Assembly (NCBI GenBank): GCA_002110485.1
Contig: MOWL01000045.1
Location: forward strand, 620,001-684,000
Direction: 5' to 3'
Source: Emergomyces orientalis
Taxonomy: Eukaryota; Ascomycota; Eurotiomycetes; Onygenales; Ajellomycetaceae
DNA length: 64,000 nucleotides
The notes under the pieces were generated by a model. That model had not been told where the DNA came from, did no database searches, and saw only the letters and a list, made by a program, of their open reading frames with translations. This document shows positions 33,400-44,426 of this stretch, in pieces (within the stretch, counting starts at the first letter, position 1; each line of letters starts with the position of its first letter). The position numbers and the translations under genes are program-made.

Positions 33400-34055
33400 A
33401 GCCACGAGCACCCGGATAACCTCCTAGCTGGCCTGGATATTATATACAAATCATGCCTGGTTGTCCCATCAAAAAACTCCTTATTTCATGTGCAAATTGA
33501 CCCCTAGCTTCTAGCTTCAAATCATTCTCATTATCTCTATTCTTGCTCCTTTCCTCCCTGAAATTCCTCCACAATATCCTGCATTTGTAGTCTAAAAACA
33601 TGGAAAACTCTTGTTCCTTCCCCATCTCACAAGTTCTGACTCCTGGCACTGGCACTGGCTCAACTGGCTCTGACTCTTGGCTCTGGCACGGCTTCTGGCG
33701 GGTAGTTTTAGTCGAAAATTTGAAGGATTCGCTGGATTCTCATTCGTGTAGGGTAGGCCTCGGGCATTTGATAGATGGATGCGATTGAGTAGGACTGGTT
33801 CGAATGCGTATGAAGAAGGTTGATGGCGATGTTAATGTTGTGCCTTCCGTGAAGGACTTTTGATGCCTCTTATGAGGGCTTTTGTTGATTTTTGAACGCG
33901 AATTCTAGTCATTTGCTAGCCATCTTGTTCTTTGAAAACTGACGCGATATACTGTTTATATCAAGCTTGCCAGTGATTGTCCACTATCGTAGGAGACTCA
34001 CGGAACCAACCCCTAGGTTTTAAAACATGTAGTTGATGGCGCGGCACGCGGCAAA

Positions 34056-34067
34056 GGGCCCATAACC
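34056..34067 (-). promoter_or_regulatory. TRIM primer-binding site (initiator tRNA-Met half)
   Basis: GGTTATGGGCCC on the minus strand, directly after the 5' LTR with no spacer. It is complementary to GGGCCCAUAACC, the anticodon arm of eukaryotic initiator tRNA-Met, the primer used by copia-like elements after tRNA cleavage. Confidence 0.8.
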
Positions 34068-34167
34068 TGATGGAGGTGGAAGGTTGGTTGATTGTACTAT
34101 CTAGCGGGCGCAGCTCTCTCATATAGGAGTGCGGGTCACGTGGTCTACTAAGGGCATCCTGCCAACA
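34068..34167 (-). repeat. TRIM 5' LTR (minus orientation), 100 bp
   Basis: Identical to 33292-33391. Followed on the plus strand by ATATC, the right target-site duplication (34168-34172). Confidence 0.9.
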
Positions 34168-34172
34168 ATATC
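34168..34172. repeat. Target-site duplication, right copy (ATATC)
   Basis: Matches 33287-33291 exactly. The pair defines the element boundaries. Confidence 0.85.
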
Positions 34173-35892
34173 CACCCCAGTATCTATTGTAACGCGACAG
34201 TGCATCTCGCGAAAAAATCAAAACCAGTTTGGCTCATATTTCCTAGGGGATCCACGGAGAAATAAGAGCTTTCCTTCTTGAATAATGGCGGGGGATACAA
34301 CTTCCTGAGTGATTCTCCCTAGAAACGCGTCTGATGGGTTTGGGCACCAGAACCGTCTTTCGCGAGGCACGCGGTGTGGCGAGCTATGCCGCAGTGTGAA
34401 GAGAATGGCAGACCATCACCGAGTCAACACCGTTTTCTGAGCAGCACGAAAATCAAAGATATGGTTCAAGCAGCGGTACGAGCAGCTATGAAGATGCCAA
34501 GGCTCACCGCGATGGAACTTTGGAACGGTGGAAAGCGCTTACCCTTTGTCTTCAGATGTCAAGCTTCAGAAAATGGCTGGTCGGTTAAAATAATTTGGAA
34601 AAGTAATTTGTATTTACTGCTTGACCGTCGTGTGGTCGAAATCTTCGGGGTTCTAGGTTAAGGGGAGCTACTGAGGGATGTCAAATCTCATCTCATGGCG
34701 ACCCCAATCATTATTTGAGGCCTTTGAATCGAGTTGTTCAACCCGTTTTTTTTGTGGCGAATCTGAAAGGAAATTGGTCGTCGGACGAACAACCTAGGAT
34801 TGAGTGTTTATAAGTAGCGAGTCAAGCCGTAGAGATGGCCATATATAGTAATGTTCGTTTCGAACTCCGAATTCGATGGAAGATGGTAGCGGTGGCTCTC
34901 AAATCATAATAAATTCTAAGCAGATCAATTCCGACCTGGGTGGGTGAAGAATTATGGGGCGCTTCCATCAAGATAAAAAAGAGCATAGTTGTTACTGTTT
35001 GCATATGTTCATTTTCTTGGATCTTCCCCCGATTATCACAGTTCGGATATGAGCACAGATCACACCTACAGATGGCAGATTGGACAGCTGCCGAATTCTC
35101 CTTGCCAAGATACGTGCGCTAAACTAAAGTAGAGATGGCGAGAACTTGGAAGGAAAGAAGCCATCCGCCAAGCCGAGGGTAATGGGGGTGGGGCCGATAG
35201 ATATCCTTATCCGAGGGATGCGGGGTACAGGCGCGTTGCACTACTTATTATTACTATTGTAAAACCTTGGAGTGATTGACTTTGCGCCAACTTGCACCGG
35301 GTGTAATGCTAGGCTGGGGGCCATGAGTTTTGACTGACGCATCTGTACGGAGTAGTGGCGGATAGAATAGGTTAGATTCCGCGACAAAAGTGAATACAGT
35401 AATCTAATTTGATATCTGTTGCAACTGAAGTACAGCCAGTCTGTGTGATATTGTTAGTGAGGCCTGAATGAAAAGAACGAGTGTGGCATACACGAGGCAC
35501 GATAACTTAAGAAACGAGAGAAAGAATATAATAACTTGAAGTGATGGAGGAGGAATATTCAAGTTACATGTTCATGCTGTCAGCTGTTATGAGCTAAATC
35601 TGATTGATTTAGCACGGAGCTCCACCGTCCGCATACACCATGTTATCCGATCGGTGCAACCGACGATACCCAGGCACTTGGCCCTTTTTATTACTGAGCC
35701 GAACAATGCAAGCGGCACAGTCATACAGATTGCAAGTCTCTGAGCGACAACTGAATTTCCGCGTGAATATTCCGTCTTCTCCTCTCGAACATATTTCTTC
35801 CTAGGTTTTACTCCAAACATATATCAGAATCTGTATTTCACATTCTTAAACTCACCAATCGCAGCAATAGATCGACATATCCTGACTTCAAG
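34173..35892. other. Gene-poor region right of the TRIM element
   Basis: 1.7 kb up to the CoA-ligase start. A short plus-strand frame (about 34427-34590) has coding-like composition (SEQHENQRYGSSSGTSSYED) but no start, family or splice context and may be a relic. TACGGAGTA lies at 35346-35354. Holds the promoter of the next gene. Confidence 0.4.
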
Positions 35893-37920
35893 ATGGTATT
35901 CAGATCTGCCCAATCACAACTTGACAGTAAGTGAACAATAACTTTCACCTCATTTCCCGGGCCAAAATTACTAACTACTGACAAAAATTTCACCCCATGT
36001 AGTACCTACAGATGTTGCTGTTTGGGATTGGCTTTTTGACCCCTTTTCTGGGGACTGCCCATTAGTGAATTTTCCTCCCTCTGAGATTGCAGGTTATACC
36101 AATGCCGCAACGAAAGAGCGCATTAGTTTTGCACAGGTCAAGGAATACACAACCTTCGTTTCTACCGCGTTGGTGAAAATGTTCAATTTCAAAGAAGGCG
36201 ATACAGTTGCGCTGTTCAGTCAAAATACAATCTGGTATCCAATTGCGATGCTAGGGGCAATCCGAGCCGGTTGGTGCAATCCAATTTTGTTCATTTGTAG
36301 ATCAGGAGTTGATATTTTTGGATTTCCTGCTGTTATTCGCGACATGTAGGAGGTGTTGTCTCGGGCGCTTCACCCGCGTATAACGTTGAAGAAATGACCT
36401 ATGCGCTCAAGACAGCGGGAGCGAAATTTTTGATGACGATGCCTTCATCCATAACTGTGGCCACCCAAGCAGCAAAGAATGCAGGGATCCCTAAAGATAG
36501 GGTTTTCCTGCTGGAAGGTGAAATGGAGAGCTATACTACGATGGAGCAGTTCCCAATATTGGGAGAAGTTATGGACCCGAAGGCCAAGCTAAACCATTCA
36601 AAATCCCTAGAGGGAAGACGAATAAAGATGTCTGCGGCTTTCTGTCGTTTTCGAGTGGGACTACAGGGCTCCCCAAAGCTGTACATATTTTTCTTTTCCT
36701 CTTTCGGGTTCGCCGTAGTGGGCAAAATCATGCATGAGGTATATATGGCTGACGTATTTTGTGGCCATAGGTTATGATTGCGCACCATAATGTCATTGCA
36801 CAGTGTCTGCAAATACGACAGCGCGTGGGCAAAGACCTCAAGAAAGTTCTTGCAGTTCTTCCCCTTTTCCATAGTATGTAAAGAGTGATTTTATCTTCTT
36901 ACCCCCACCGCGTCTACAGCACTCTAACCACCCCTTCCGCACTCAGTCACCGGCCTCGTCCACCAGCTGCATTTACCAATTCTATTGAATGCGGAAGTCT
37001 ACATGCTCCCGTATTTTACTATGGAAGCCATGCTGGAAGCCGTCTGCAGGTTTCAAATCACAGAATTGCTTGTAGTCCCACCCATTCTGATAAGACTCGT
37101 CCGAGACCCCATCATCTCCAAATACGACCTCTCTCATATCCGCCGGTTCTCGTCTGGAGCTGCCCCAGTCAGCGCGGAGATTTTGGCCCTCCTACAAAAG
37201 AAGTTTCCACAAACGACATTCAAGCAAGGATACGGAATGACAGAATCATGCAGCTGTATCACCGCCCACCCAGAAGGAAAAATGACCTATGATTATGCCT
37301 CTACTGGCGGTAGCCTGGTTGCCAATACAGAAGTCAAAATAATACATCCGGACACGGGCGTGGAGCTCAGTTACGACGAGCAAGGTGAGATCCTTGCCCG
37401 CGGTCCGCAGATTGTTATGGGCTATCTCAATAATGCCAAAGCGACGATGGAGACGTTTGATGAGGATGGGTGGCTGCATACGGGGGACATCGGTAAGATA
37501 AACCGTGAGGGATTCATCACAATCACCGATCGGATCAAGGAAATGATCAAGGTCAAGGGAGTTGGTGTGGCGCCAGCAGAGCTTGAAGATCTTCTACTGG
37601 GGCACCCGGACGTTGAGGATGTGGGTGTTCTCGGTATTCCAGATGATTATTCAGGGGAGAAGCCAAAGGCGTTTGTTGTTTTGAATGCGGGAGTTTTTGC
37701 GAACGCTGATCGTGCAGAGATTGGCAGGCGACTGCTACAATATGTCAAGGATAACAAAGTTAGACATAAGTGGGTTGTGGAGGTTGAATTTATTGACGAG
37801 ATTCCTAAGAGCGCAAGCGGGAAGATACTACGGAGGGTTCTGCGACAGTTGGGGAGTCAAGGGTCCGTTAGTAGGGGCATCACCGTTCGTGACCGGGATA
37901 ACGCTTCTGCGAAGTTGTAA
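35893..37920 (+). CDS. 4-coumarate-CoA ligase-like acyl-CoA synthetase, peroxisomal type, with an apparent frameshift
   Basis: ANL-superfamily ligase that would activate an aromatic or fatty acid to its CoA ester. Exons 35893-35926, 36003-36269, 36350-36680, 36771-36873 and 36947-37920 would give about 569 residues. Motifs are FSSGTTGLPKAVM (AMP loop), YGMTESCSC, WLHTGDIG, DRIKEMIKVKG and PKSASGKILRR with the catalytic Lys. The C-terminus AKL is a PTS1 signal. Exon 3 changes frame near 36552-36554. The frame reads to MEQFP, then the homologous continuation NIGRSYGPEGQAKPFKIP is one base behind. This fits loss of one C from a CCCC run. The donor of intron 2 (GTTGGT) is also weak. Either a young pseudogene or a sequencing error; everything else is intact. 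Confidence 0.87.
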
Positions 37921-38791
37921 CTGTAGTTAGAACATCCCTTTCTTCCTTGAAAGGCTGGGATAGGGCTTTTGGTATCGAAATTATAATCCCGCCTCCAGCT
38001 CCATTGATTGGTTGGGCGTCCATAGAACGGATACTCAATTACATGCATCGATTGTTCGTCAGCATGACCAGTAGTCCAGTGCAGGACATGTTGGCTTGCT
38101 TCAAGGTATAACTACTTCTCAAGGTGGTCCATGTAGAACGAAAGAACAGGACAAATAAGAAGGACAATCGTCTGTTTCATTTTCCTTTTTTCCTGTAATT
38201 ATTCTGTCCTTTCCACCTGTCCTGACTTCCACGCCACCCTTCCCTTTTTTTCTTCTAGGAATCACATTTAGCAACGCCTTCGGAGGCTTTCGCTCCTGTT
38301 CAACATAAAGGATAAATAGATGCAATCTCACAATGGCAAAGCTAAATCAAAAGAAAACGTAAATTGCGTAGTTTACACGCCTATGGTTACAGCAACACAA
38401 CCAAAAATAAAACTCAAGGGAAAACACATAAAACAAGGCTCCCTGCACCGTACGCCATTCTGTTCGCCGTGAATAAATAGTGAATGGCACGCGAAGACTA
38501 CCCGAAGTAAAGGCAAAACTTACGACTCCGTCCATTAAAATTGGTGGTATACAATGGATTTGAGAAAAAAAGGAAAAAGGAGGGATTGTATGGGGCTGGC
38601 CCACCACTTTCACATTCCGTTGAATCCTTTATCATCGACACGTACGAGCAAGAACTGGTCCGCATCCTTCAAAGCCCCATCCACAGTAAAAACAGCTGGA
38701 TCGGGGTATTCCATGTGGGGCCGTCGGGTATTCTGCACTCAGTCAGGAAATACCAGTTCATACATTGTGCAACATCCAGACATGCGCCTGT
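37921..38791. other. Convergent CoA-ligase / RPB5 3' region
   Basis: 871 bp between convergent genes. No gene seen. Confidence 0.5.
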
Positions 38792-39654
38792 TTAAGTAAC
38801 CCAGCGATAACTGGCATATCGTCCTGCTGTTTCACTCCTTCGGATGATCTTCACAACCTGCCCTCGTCGCAAACCCAGGTATTTCGCCACGGGGTCTCCG
38901 CTCTGGATACGTGGAAGCTGTGATTCCTTTAGCCGATATCGTTGAAGGAGACGTTTCTTCTCTTCCGCGCTCAGAAGAACGTGTTTTGGTACTAGCTCGT
39001 GATGTGTGATGTTGACTAGAAGTTCTTGTTCTTGAAAGTGTTCACAGAAACGGCCTGGTATACTGTTGAGTACTCGCATGGCAGAGGGAGAAATTGGCGT
39101 CTGGCTAATGAAGATGCCAGTGTGGTAGTTCTGTTCGTCAATGAAATGGTTAAATGCGCGAACTTGTTTTGTTCCGACGCTCTGTATATCGGCGCAGAAC
39201 TCGACGTAAATAGTGCCGCATTCGGGAACTGGATTTGGTTTTAAAGTTGTGGGGAGGGGTGTGTATTTGTCCATCATTGCTTGCGAAGGACGGGCGCTGA
39301 TTTTCATCTTATTCCGACTATCCACCACAAACCAAGGTGATCAGTACAGTGTGCAGCAAGGGCTAAAGTAGTCACAACCCGAAAATACATATTTTACATA
39401 CTCAGGGAATCCAAGAGCGTCTGAATATCGCGTTCTGAACTCGTCGAGAGGAATCTTTATCTCTTCTTCGGTCACTTCATAGCCCTGAAAACCACGGGGA
39501 AAAACAGGTCAGCAGCTGCATATTGATGGTGCGAGCTGGGAATAAGCCATACCCGGTCAGCCAGCATCTCAAAAACGGTTCTCCATGTGCGCCAGAGCTT
39601 GGTCATCTCACGATCCGCGTCCGCAGACGCCCTCGAGTATTCTTCGTCCGCCAT
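38792..39654 (-). CDS. RPB5: RNA polymerases I, II and III shared subunit RPABC1
   Basis: Shared subunit of all three nuclear RNA polymerases, forming part of the lower jaw near downstream DNA. Exons 39553-39654, 39402-39484 and 38792-39317 fit in phase, giving 236 residues (yeast Rpb5 has 215). The N-terminal part has EMTKLWRTWRTVFEMLADRG and YEVTEEEIKIPLDEF. The C-terminal assembly domain has VNITHHELVPKHVLLSAEEK, RYRLKESQLPRIQSGDPVAK and YLGLRRGQVVKIIRRSETAG, almost identical across eukaryotes, ending YASYRWVT. It is divergent from BFR1 with 491 bp between. No lesion. Confidence 0.96.
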
Positions 39655-40145
39655 ATTGCCGAAGCCAATTGACCGTGTTGTGCAGGGAACGGTTTAGCTC
39701 GGGAATAAACGAAAAATGGGGAGAGAGGTGAGCAAGCCAACTCGCGTGCGACAAATAGGGCAAACAATGAACGGTAAGGTGGAGCGCGATATTGCTGGAG
39801 GGCGCAAAAATGTCGCTGTCTCTATTTTTTTCTAAGTTTTTTCCTCGTGGTTGGGTTTGTAAATTCTCGAAAAATCGATGAGTGCCCAAAGAGGCTAGGC
39901 GCACAGACCACCCCCTGTCGTGTTGCGGCCAGATTATTATTCCCAGCATCGATTTTTTTCTCCCTCCACGAGATCTCTGACCACCCTGTCAGTTCTATTT
40001 TCGCTGTAATTGCGATCTCATTTGGCAGGCTTGCTCTCTGTTTCCTTATACTACAACGCACTTAGGCATTGGATAGCTCTACGTTGTCCTACAGAATTCA
40101 CTACTGCTCGATCTACATTGGTTCTGTCTGGCAAACTTGTCCACA
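39655..40145. other. Divergent RPB5/BFR1 promoter region
   Basis: 491 bp shared promoter of two highly expressed housekeeping genes. No clear TATA box was seen. Confidence 0.5.
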
Positions 40146-41825
40146 ATGACCGCCGAAACCAAAGCCTCAGCCGGAGCTGAGAACAAGAAAAGGCCTGAGA
40201 ACCCCAGCGAAGATGCCTACAAAGCCAATCTGGCTCAGGCGGAGAATGAATTGGCCGCTCTCCAGAAGAAAATGGTATGTATCGATTGTACCTCGTGTAA
40301 CCTCTGTTTTTGACATAAAACGTATTTCCCCCACTTGATACTGACTGTGGACAATTCGATGTAGGAAGAGGTGAAGGCCAAAATCAACTTGGCCAAACCA
40401 AACAACCAAGACTCACCAACCGCTAAGAGGGTACAAGAATTACGTGCTGAATTGGCCTCAATCCGTCAGCAACAGCAGGGTTTCAAGGCTTCGCGTAACA
40501 GTATCCAGGAAAAGATGAACACCCTAGATGCCACTATTAAAGCCCGTGTTGCCGAACAAAAGGCCTCCCGCTCCCGCATTTCCTTCAAAAACGTTGATGA
40601 AATCGACCGGGAAATCCAGCGGCTCGAGAAGGACGTTGATTCGGGCACCATGAAGTTGGTCGACGAACGAAAGGCCCTCGCTGAAATCTCGAACCTTAGA
40701 AAGCAGCGAAAGGGTTTCTCTGGCTTTGAGGAGGCCCAAAGAGTTATTGATGACTTGAAGTCACAGCTCACCGAACTTAAGAAATCCCTGGACAACCCAG
40801 AGGCCAAGGCCCTCAGCGATAGATACTCTACAATCCAACAGGAGCTAGACGGCATGAAAGCTGAACAGGACTCTGCTTTCAAGAACTTGAACGCCCTTCG
40901 GGATGAGCGCACCAAGATCCATGGCGAGCAGCAAAAGGCGTATGCTGCAGTGCGGGAAATTAAAGATAACTATTACAAAGCCCGCAGAGCATATAAGGAG
41001 TACGAAGATGCATTTCATCGTAGTCGTCGAGAACGCCAGAAGGCTGAACGGGAGTCATATGAGCGGGAGAAAAAGAAGAAGATTGCTGATATAAAGCTGG
41101 AAGAGGCTTCCCGGCCAGCGTACACTGACGAGATCATGACTGCCCAGGGCCTCATCCGGCACTTCGACCCCTCATACGATTTCTCTGCTCTTGGCCTGGA
41201 AAAAGATACGAAGGGACAAAATAGTGGCTACCGTGCCGAAGTGGGACGCACTGTCGACGCATCTGATCTTAAGGGCGTCAAGGTCATAAAGAAAGATGAT
41301 CGAGAGGAAAACTACTTCATGGGAGGCACTGGCGGAAAAAAGGGCAAGAAGAGCAAGAAGAGCTCGGCAGCCAGCGCTCCAGCTCCCGCTCAATTCAATC
41401 TTTCCTTTGGTGTTATCGAAGATTTGGCAAGCGTTAAAGCAGACCCTCCAATTAGCCAGGCTGACGTTCCAGCCCTTGTTGAAAAACTAGCTGAGAAGAT
41501 CACCAACTGGAAAGCCCAGCAGGCCGCTAAGACCGCAGAGGTGAGAATTTGAGCTTTTAGTGATAGCCCCAGTATATATATTTAATCATGCAGCAGGCTG
41601 ACATTTTCCCACCAGAACATCAAGAAAGCCCAAGAAGAAATCGACCGCCTCGATGAGGAGGATACGAACGCCAACGAGAAGCGTGCGACAGATACTGCGC
41701 GCAAACCTGCTCTCCAAAACGAAGGTACTAATGGACACGTTTCTGCCGAAGCAGAGTTTAAGCAGGAAAAGGACGCCGTCGCCGACGCGGCGGAAGAGCT
41801 CCAGAAAACTTCCCTGGAAGCCTAA
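40146..41825 (+). CDS. BFR1: Nuclear segregation / polysome-associated protein Bfr1
   Basis: RNA-binding coiled-coil protein that associates with polysomes and mRNP complexes (with Scp160 in yeast) near the ER. Exons 40146-40274, 40365-41540 and 41616-41825 fit in phase, giving 504 residues. The first half is long Lys/Glu coiled coil (LAQAENELAALQKKMEEVKA, RISFKNVDEIDREIQRLEKD, RKQRKGFSGFEEAQRVIDDL). Then come GEQQKAYAAVREIKDNYYKA and the conserved PAYTDEIMTAQGLIRHFDP. A Lys/Ser-rich patch (GGKKGKKSKKSSAAS) and an acidic C-terminal tail follow. Length and motif order match Bfr1 of other filamentous fungi. No lesion. Confidence 0.94.
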
Positions 41826-44014
41826 GTGCTATGAATGGTATCTAGACCAGACAACGGAACGGTCACTGACTTGAAAGTGGTGGATACGGTTCGCTCTCGC
41901 CTGTAATTTTCCTTCTGATTCTTGGATATTTTGTCTGTTATGGCCTTTCCTTTTACCTTTCCTTTTCCTTTGCCCTTTTACTTCTTCTTTCCTCCAAAAT
42001 AAAATTAGTTGGCTGTGCTATCTGATAGTCTTCATCTCGCGCAAAGGAAAAGAAAAGCAAATTGATAGGATGGATTGTTCTTTCCGTTTTCTGGTTTCGT
42101 CATTTTTTTGTTTGACGATCTTGATACCTACATTCATATATTTTCACGAAGACTCTATTTCCTTTACGATGTTGATATATATTCTTGTTGTTCCTGCTTT
42201 CTTGACCCGTTTTACGAACATGGAGCCTGTGTCCGTTTTCCGTTTTCCATTTTCTTTCTTTCTTTCTTTCCTACTTCCCTCTATTATGGTGCATAGTATT
42301 TTTTATTTCTGCTCTGATATCAGCCCATATATCATTGTTCTCATTACTTCAACTCATTATAATATTCCTCTCATTGTTCCTTTCTTCCCTTGACAACCCA
42401 CACTAATTTGATAACAGTATCTATGCAAAATTACAACTTTTGCCCACTAGGCCTATTTCTCCAATCTGGCACGTGTTACTATGCCTCCTTGAGGCCAGTT
42501 TCATATGATAATCATAAACAGCTGCAATTCATACGTGTTGCGTATTATACCTGTGGCACAGCGTTCAAACTCATTAGACCTACACTTGCGCTCTAGTTGA
42601 AGGACCATTTTTTACTGTAAAGTTTTGGAGGTGAAAGAGCACTATATAAGCAAGCCCAGTAGGAAAACACAAGAAAGTTTGCCAGTCGAGAGCATATCGC
42701 TTTGACACTGGCTAAGGTCTCTGAAATTGTCAGCATAGTACGATGGTATTTATATACTTTGGTGATATCATCCTCAGAAACGAGGCTTGCTCTGCGTCAA
42801 TACAGATGGGCTAGGTGGGTACGTGTCTTCCACTATTATGATGCATACAGGCAACAATCAGCATATATGGTGCGGGGATTGGCATGCTGCTGCGCAGGCC
42901 CCTATCTTGCACTTCGATAGACTGATACATGTAAGGATCTATGTTAGCCCCGCTTGTGTGAATTTCACAACTTACAAGCAAGTCGGAAATTTTGCTCTTT
43001 TCGAACTCATCCTGACAGCTGCATACAATTGCATCTTCCAAACCACGGCATCTAAACCGTACTGGCTTTGAATTGTCCAAACATCAGCGGAAGCGGACCC
43101 TGTTCAGGCATTTAACTTGTGGATTAACAGTATATCATTGGGTTTTATCATTGAGTTCGAAATTTGGAAAATGAGAATTGACAGTTCTGCTTAAGTGCAG
43201 GATAAGTACTCAACTAAATCATTCATATTCTGTATATAACAGAATATATATAATTCGTGTTTGACAACTATATTTCATAAATTTACTACCAGAGGGGACT
43301 CGAGTTGATCAGGTAAAGGAGATAAAACAGCAGATAAATTCTTTGCTTGCCTGTTCTGAATGTCGATAACACAGGGAATACAGAATTAGACAGGTGTATC
43401 AAATCATGTCATGGTCTGCAATATGGATATACTCCTCGTCTCAGCAACGTCTCAAAGCAAAATGGGGATTTATCGCGGTATAGTGGCGCAGCTATATTTT
43501 GATTCAACAGGAGACTAATAAACTGTGTTTCATGGAGATATAAGAATTCATGAAAAATGTACTGACACATGAAGAAAAATTAAACGTAAATATTCGCTCA
43601 TGAAGCATATTAAAATTGTATTGACGAAATATACAGCGATGCATGGAAGTACACGAAGGATTAGGGAAAAGAGGTGAAGCAGGGGCAAGAAGAATAAGCA
43701 GTGAAATCGGAAATAGCAAAAGCAAGACATTCGTTGTATCAGAAGCATGTCAGCGCCTAAAAGCCAAAAAAGAAAAAGAAAAAGGGAATAAGCATAAAAA
43801 AAAGGGCCCTAATGGCCGTATGAGAGCTGCCAGAACTCCATCCATGGGTCCAGCAATACTCCCCATGTCTATCTTTCGGCGGGTAGAGTCTTTAAGCGGC
43901 AAAACAAAACCTCCCAATAATATATACGCATGGTTATATATTATTTGTTCTTCTCTTTCGCTTCTTTACCTCGAATAAAAATAATGGAAAAAATGGAAGA
44001 AAAAAGAGAAAAGC
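41826..44014. other. Long convergent intergenic region, no supportable gene
   Basis: 2.2 kb between BFR1 and the CYSTM gene. The first 500 bp are very pyrimidine-rich (BFR1 3' side). A TATATAAG at 42643-42650 has no convincing gene behind it. An imperfect hairpin (ATTCTG...CAGAAT) lies near 43228-43246. Confidence 0.45.
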
Positions 44015-44426
44015 TTAAAAGAGGATATCCAAGCAGCAGCAGCAGGCTAGACCGGCCAACAGACCGGCGCAGAGGCCGCCTCCCGCCCCGCGACTGCTAT
44101 CTCGATTGTCGACATAATGACCTTGAGGTGGTGGTCCGCCTTGGGGTGCATAGTACATGGGTTGTTGCGGGTAGCCCTGTTGGGGTGGATAATATTGGCC
44201 TGGTGGTGGTTGTTGACCGTATGGTTGGGATTGGTTATAGTAGTCTGCGGCGGCGGGGGTGCTGGGCTGGCCATATGGAGCTGGCGAGGGGGCATAGGGC
44301 CCTGCGTCTTGGTGGACGGGGGGTGGGTAGGAGGGGGGAGGTGCGTTTTGCTGGATTGTTTTCAGTAGGGTTAGGATTGCGGTTGGTCTGGTTGTGGGTT
44401 AGATTTGGAAAGGCGATTACGAACAT
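44015..44426 (-). CDS. Cysteine-rich transmembrane module (CYSTM-type) protein
   Basis: Small membrane-associated protein of the CYSTM type, often stress-linked in plants and fungi. The main exon (44015-44350) starts QNAPPPSYPPP and is rich in Pro, Gln, Gly and Tyr (YGQQPPPGQYYPPQQGYPQQ). It ends with a short hydrophobic segment and a run of four cysteines (GLCAGLLAGLACCCCLDILF), the CYSTM signature. A 6-nt first exon (44421-44426, Met-Phe) joins in phase through GTAATC and CCAG, giving 113 residues. That start is uncertain; an upstream ATG at 44441 does not join in phase. The reading frame is on the strand opposite to the longer open frames, so it is easily missed. Confidence 0.75.

Larger units (their letters stand above)
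33292..34167 (-). mobile_element. Ty1/copia-type TRIM (miniature LTR retrotransposon)
   Basis: An 876-bp element with two identical 100-bp LTRs (33292-33391, 34068-34167) that start TG and end CA. It is flanked by ATATC duplications and lies in minus orientation. Reading that strand, the 5' LTR ends CCATCA and is followed at once by the primer site GGTTATGGGCCC (34056-34067). This complements the anticodon arm of initiator tRNA-Met, as in copia elements primed by a half tRNA. A polypurine tract AGGGGGGG (33392-33399) touches the 3' LTR. The 676-bp interior has no gag, protease, integrase or reverse transcriptase frame. LTR identity, checked base by base, is 100 %, which points to a recent insertion or conversion. 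It must have been mobilised in trans. Confidence 0.9.

Noticed and set aside
36585..36594. Programmed -1 frameshift in the CoA ligase
   Set aside because: No canonical slippery heptamer at the break, and this enzyme family is not known to use frameshifting.
36567..36611. An intron to explain the CoA-ligase frame change
   Set aside because: The only GT-AG pair gives about 45 bp and leads to a stop in the next exon; the family sequence on both sides is coding.
20672..37920. A biosynthetic cluster formed by AACS, amidase and the CoA ligase
   Set aside because: No core synthase, tailoring oxygenase or cluster regulator lies among them, and 10 kb of gene-poor DNA separates them.
42838..43071. 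Small frame downstream of a TATATAAG near 42643
   Set aside because: Nearly 200 bp from the TATA box, no family resemblance, no splice support.
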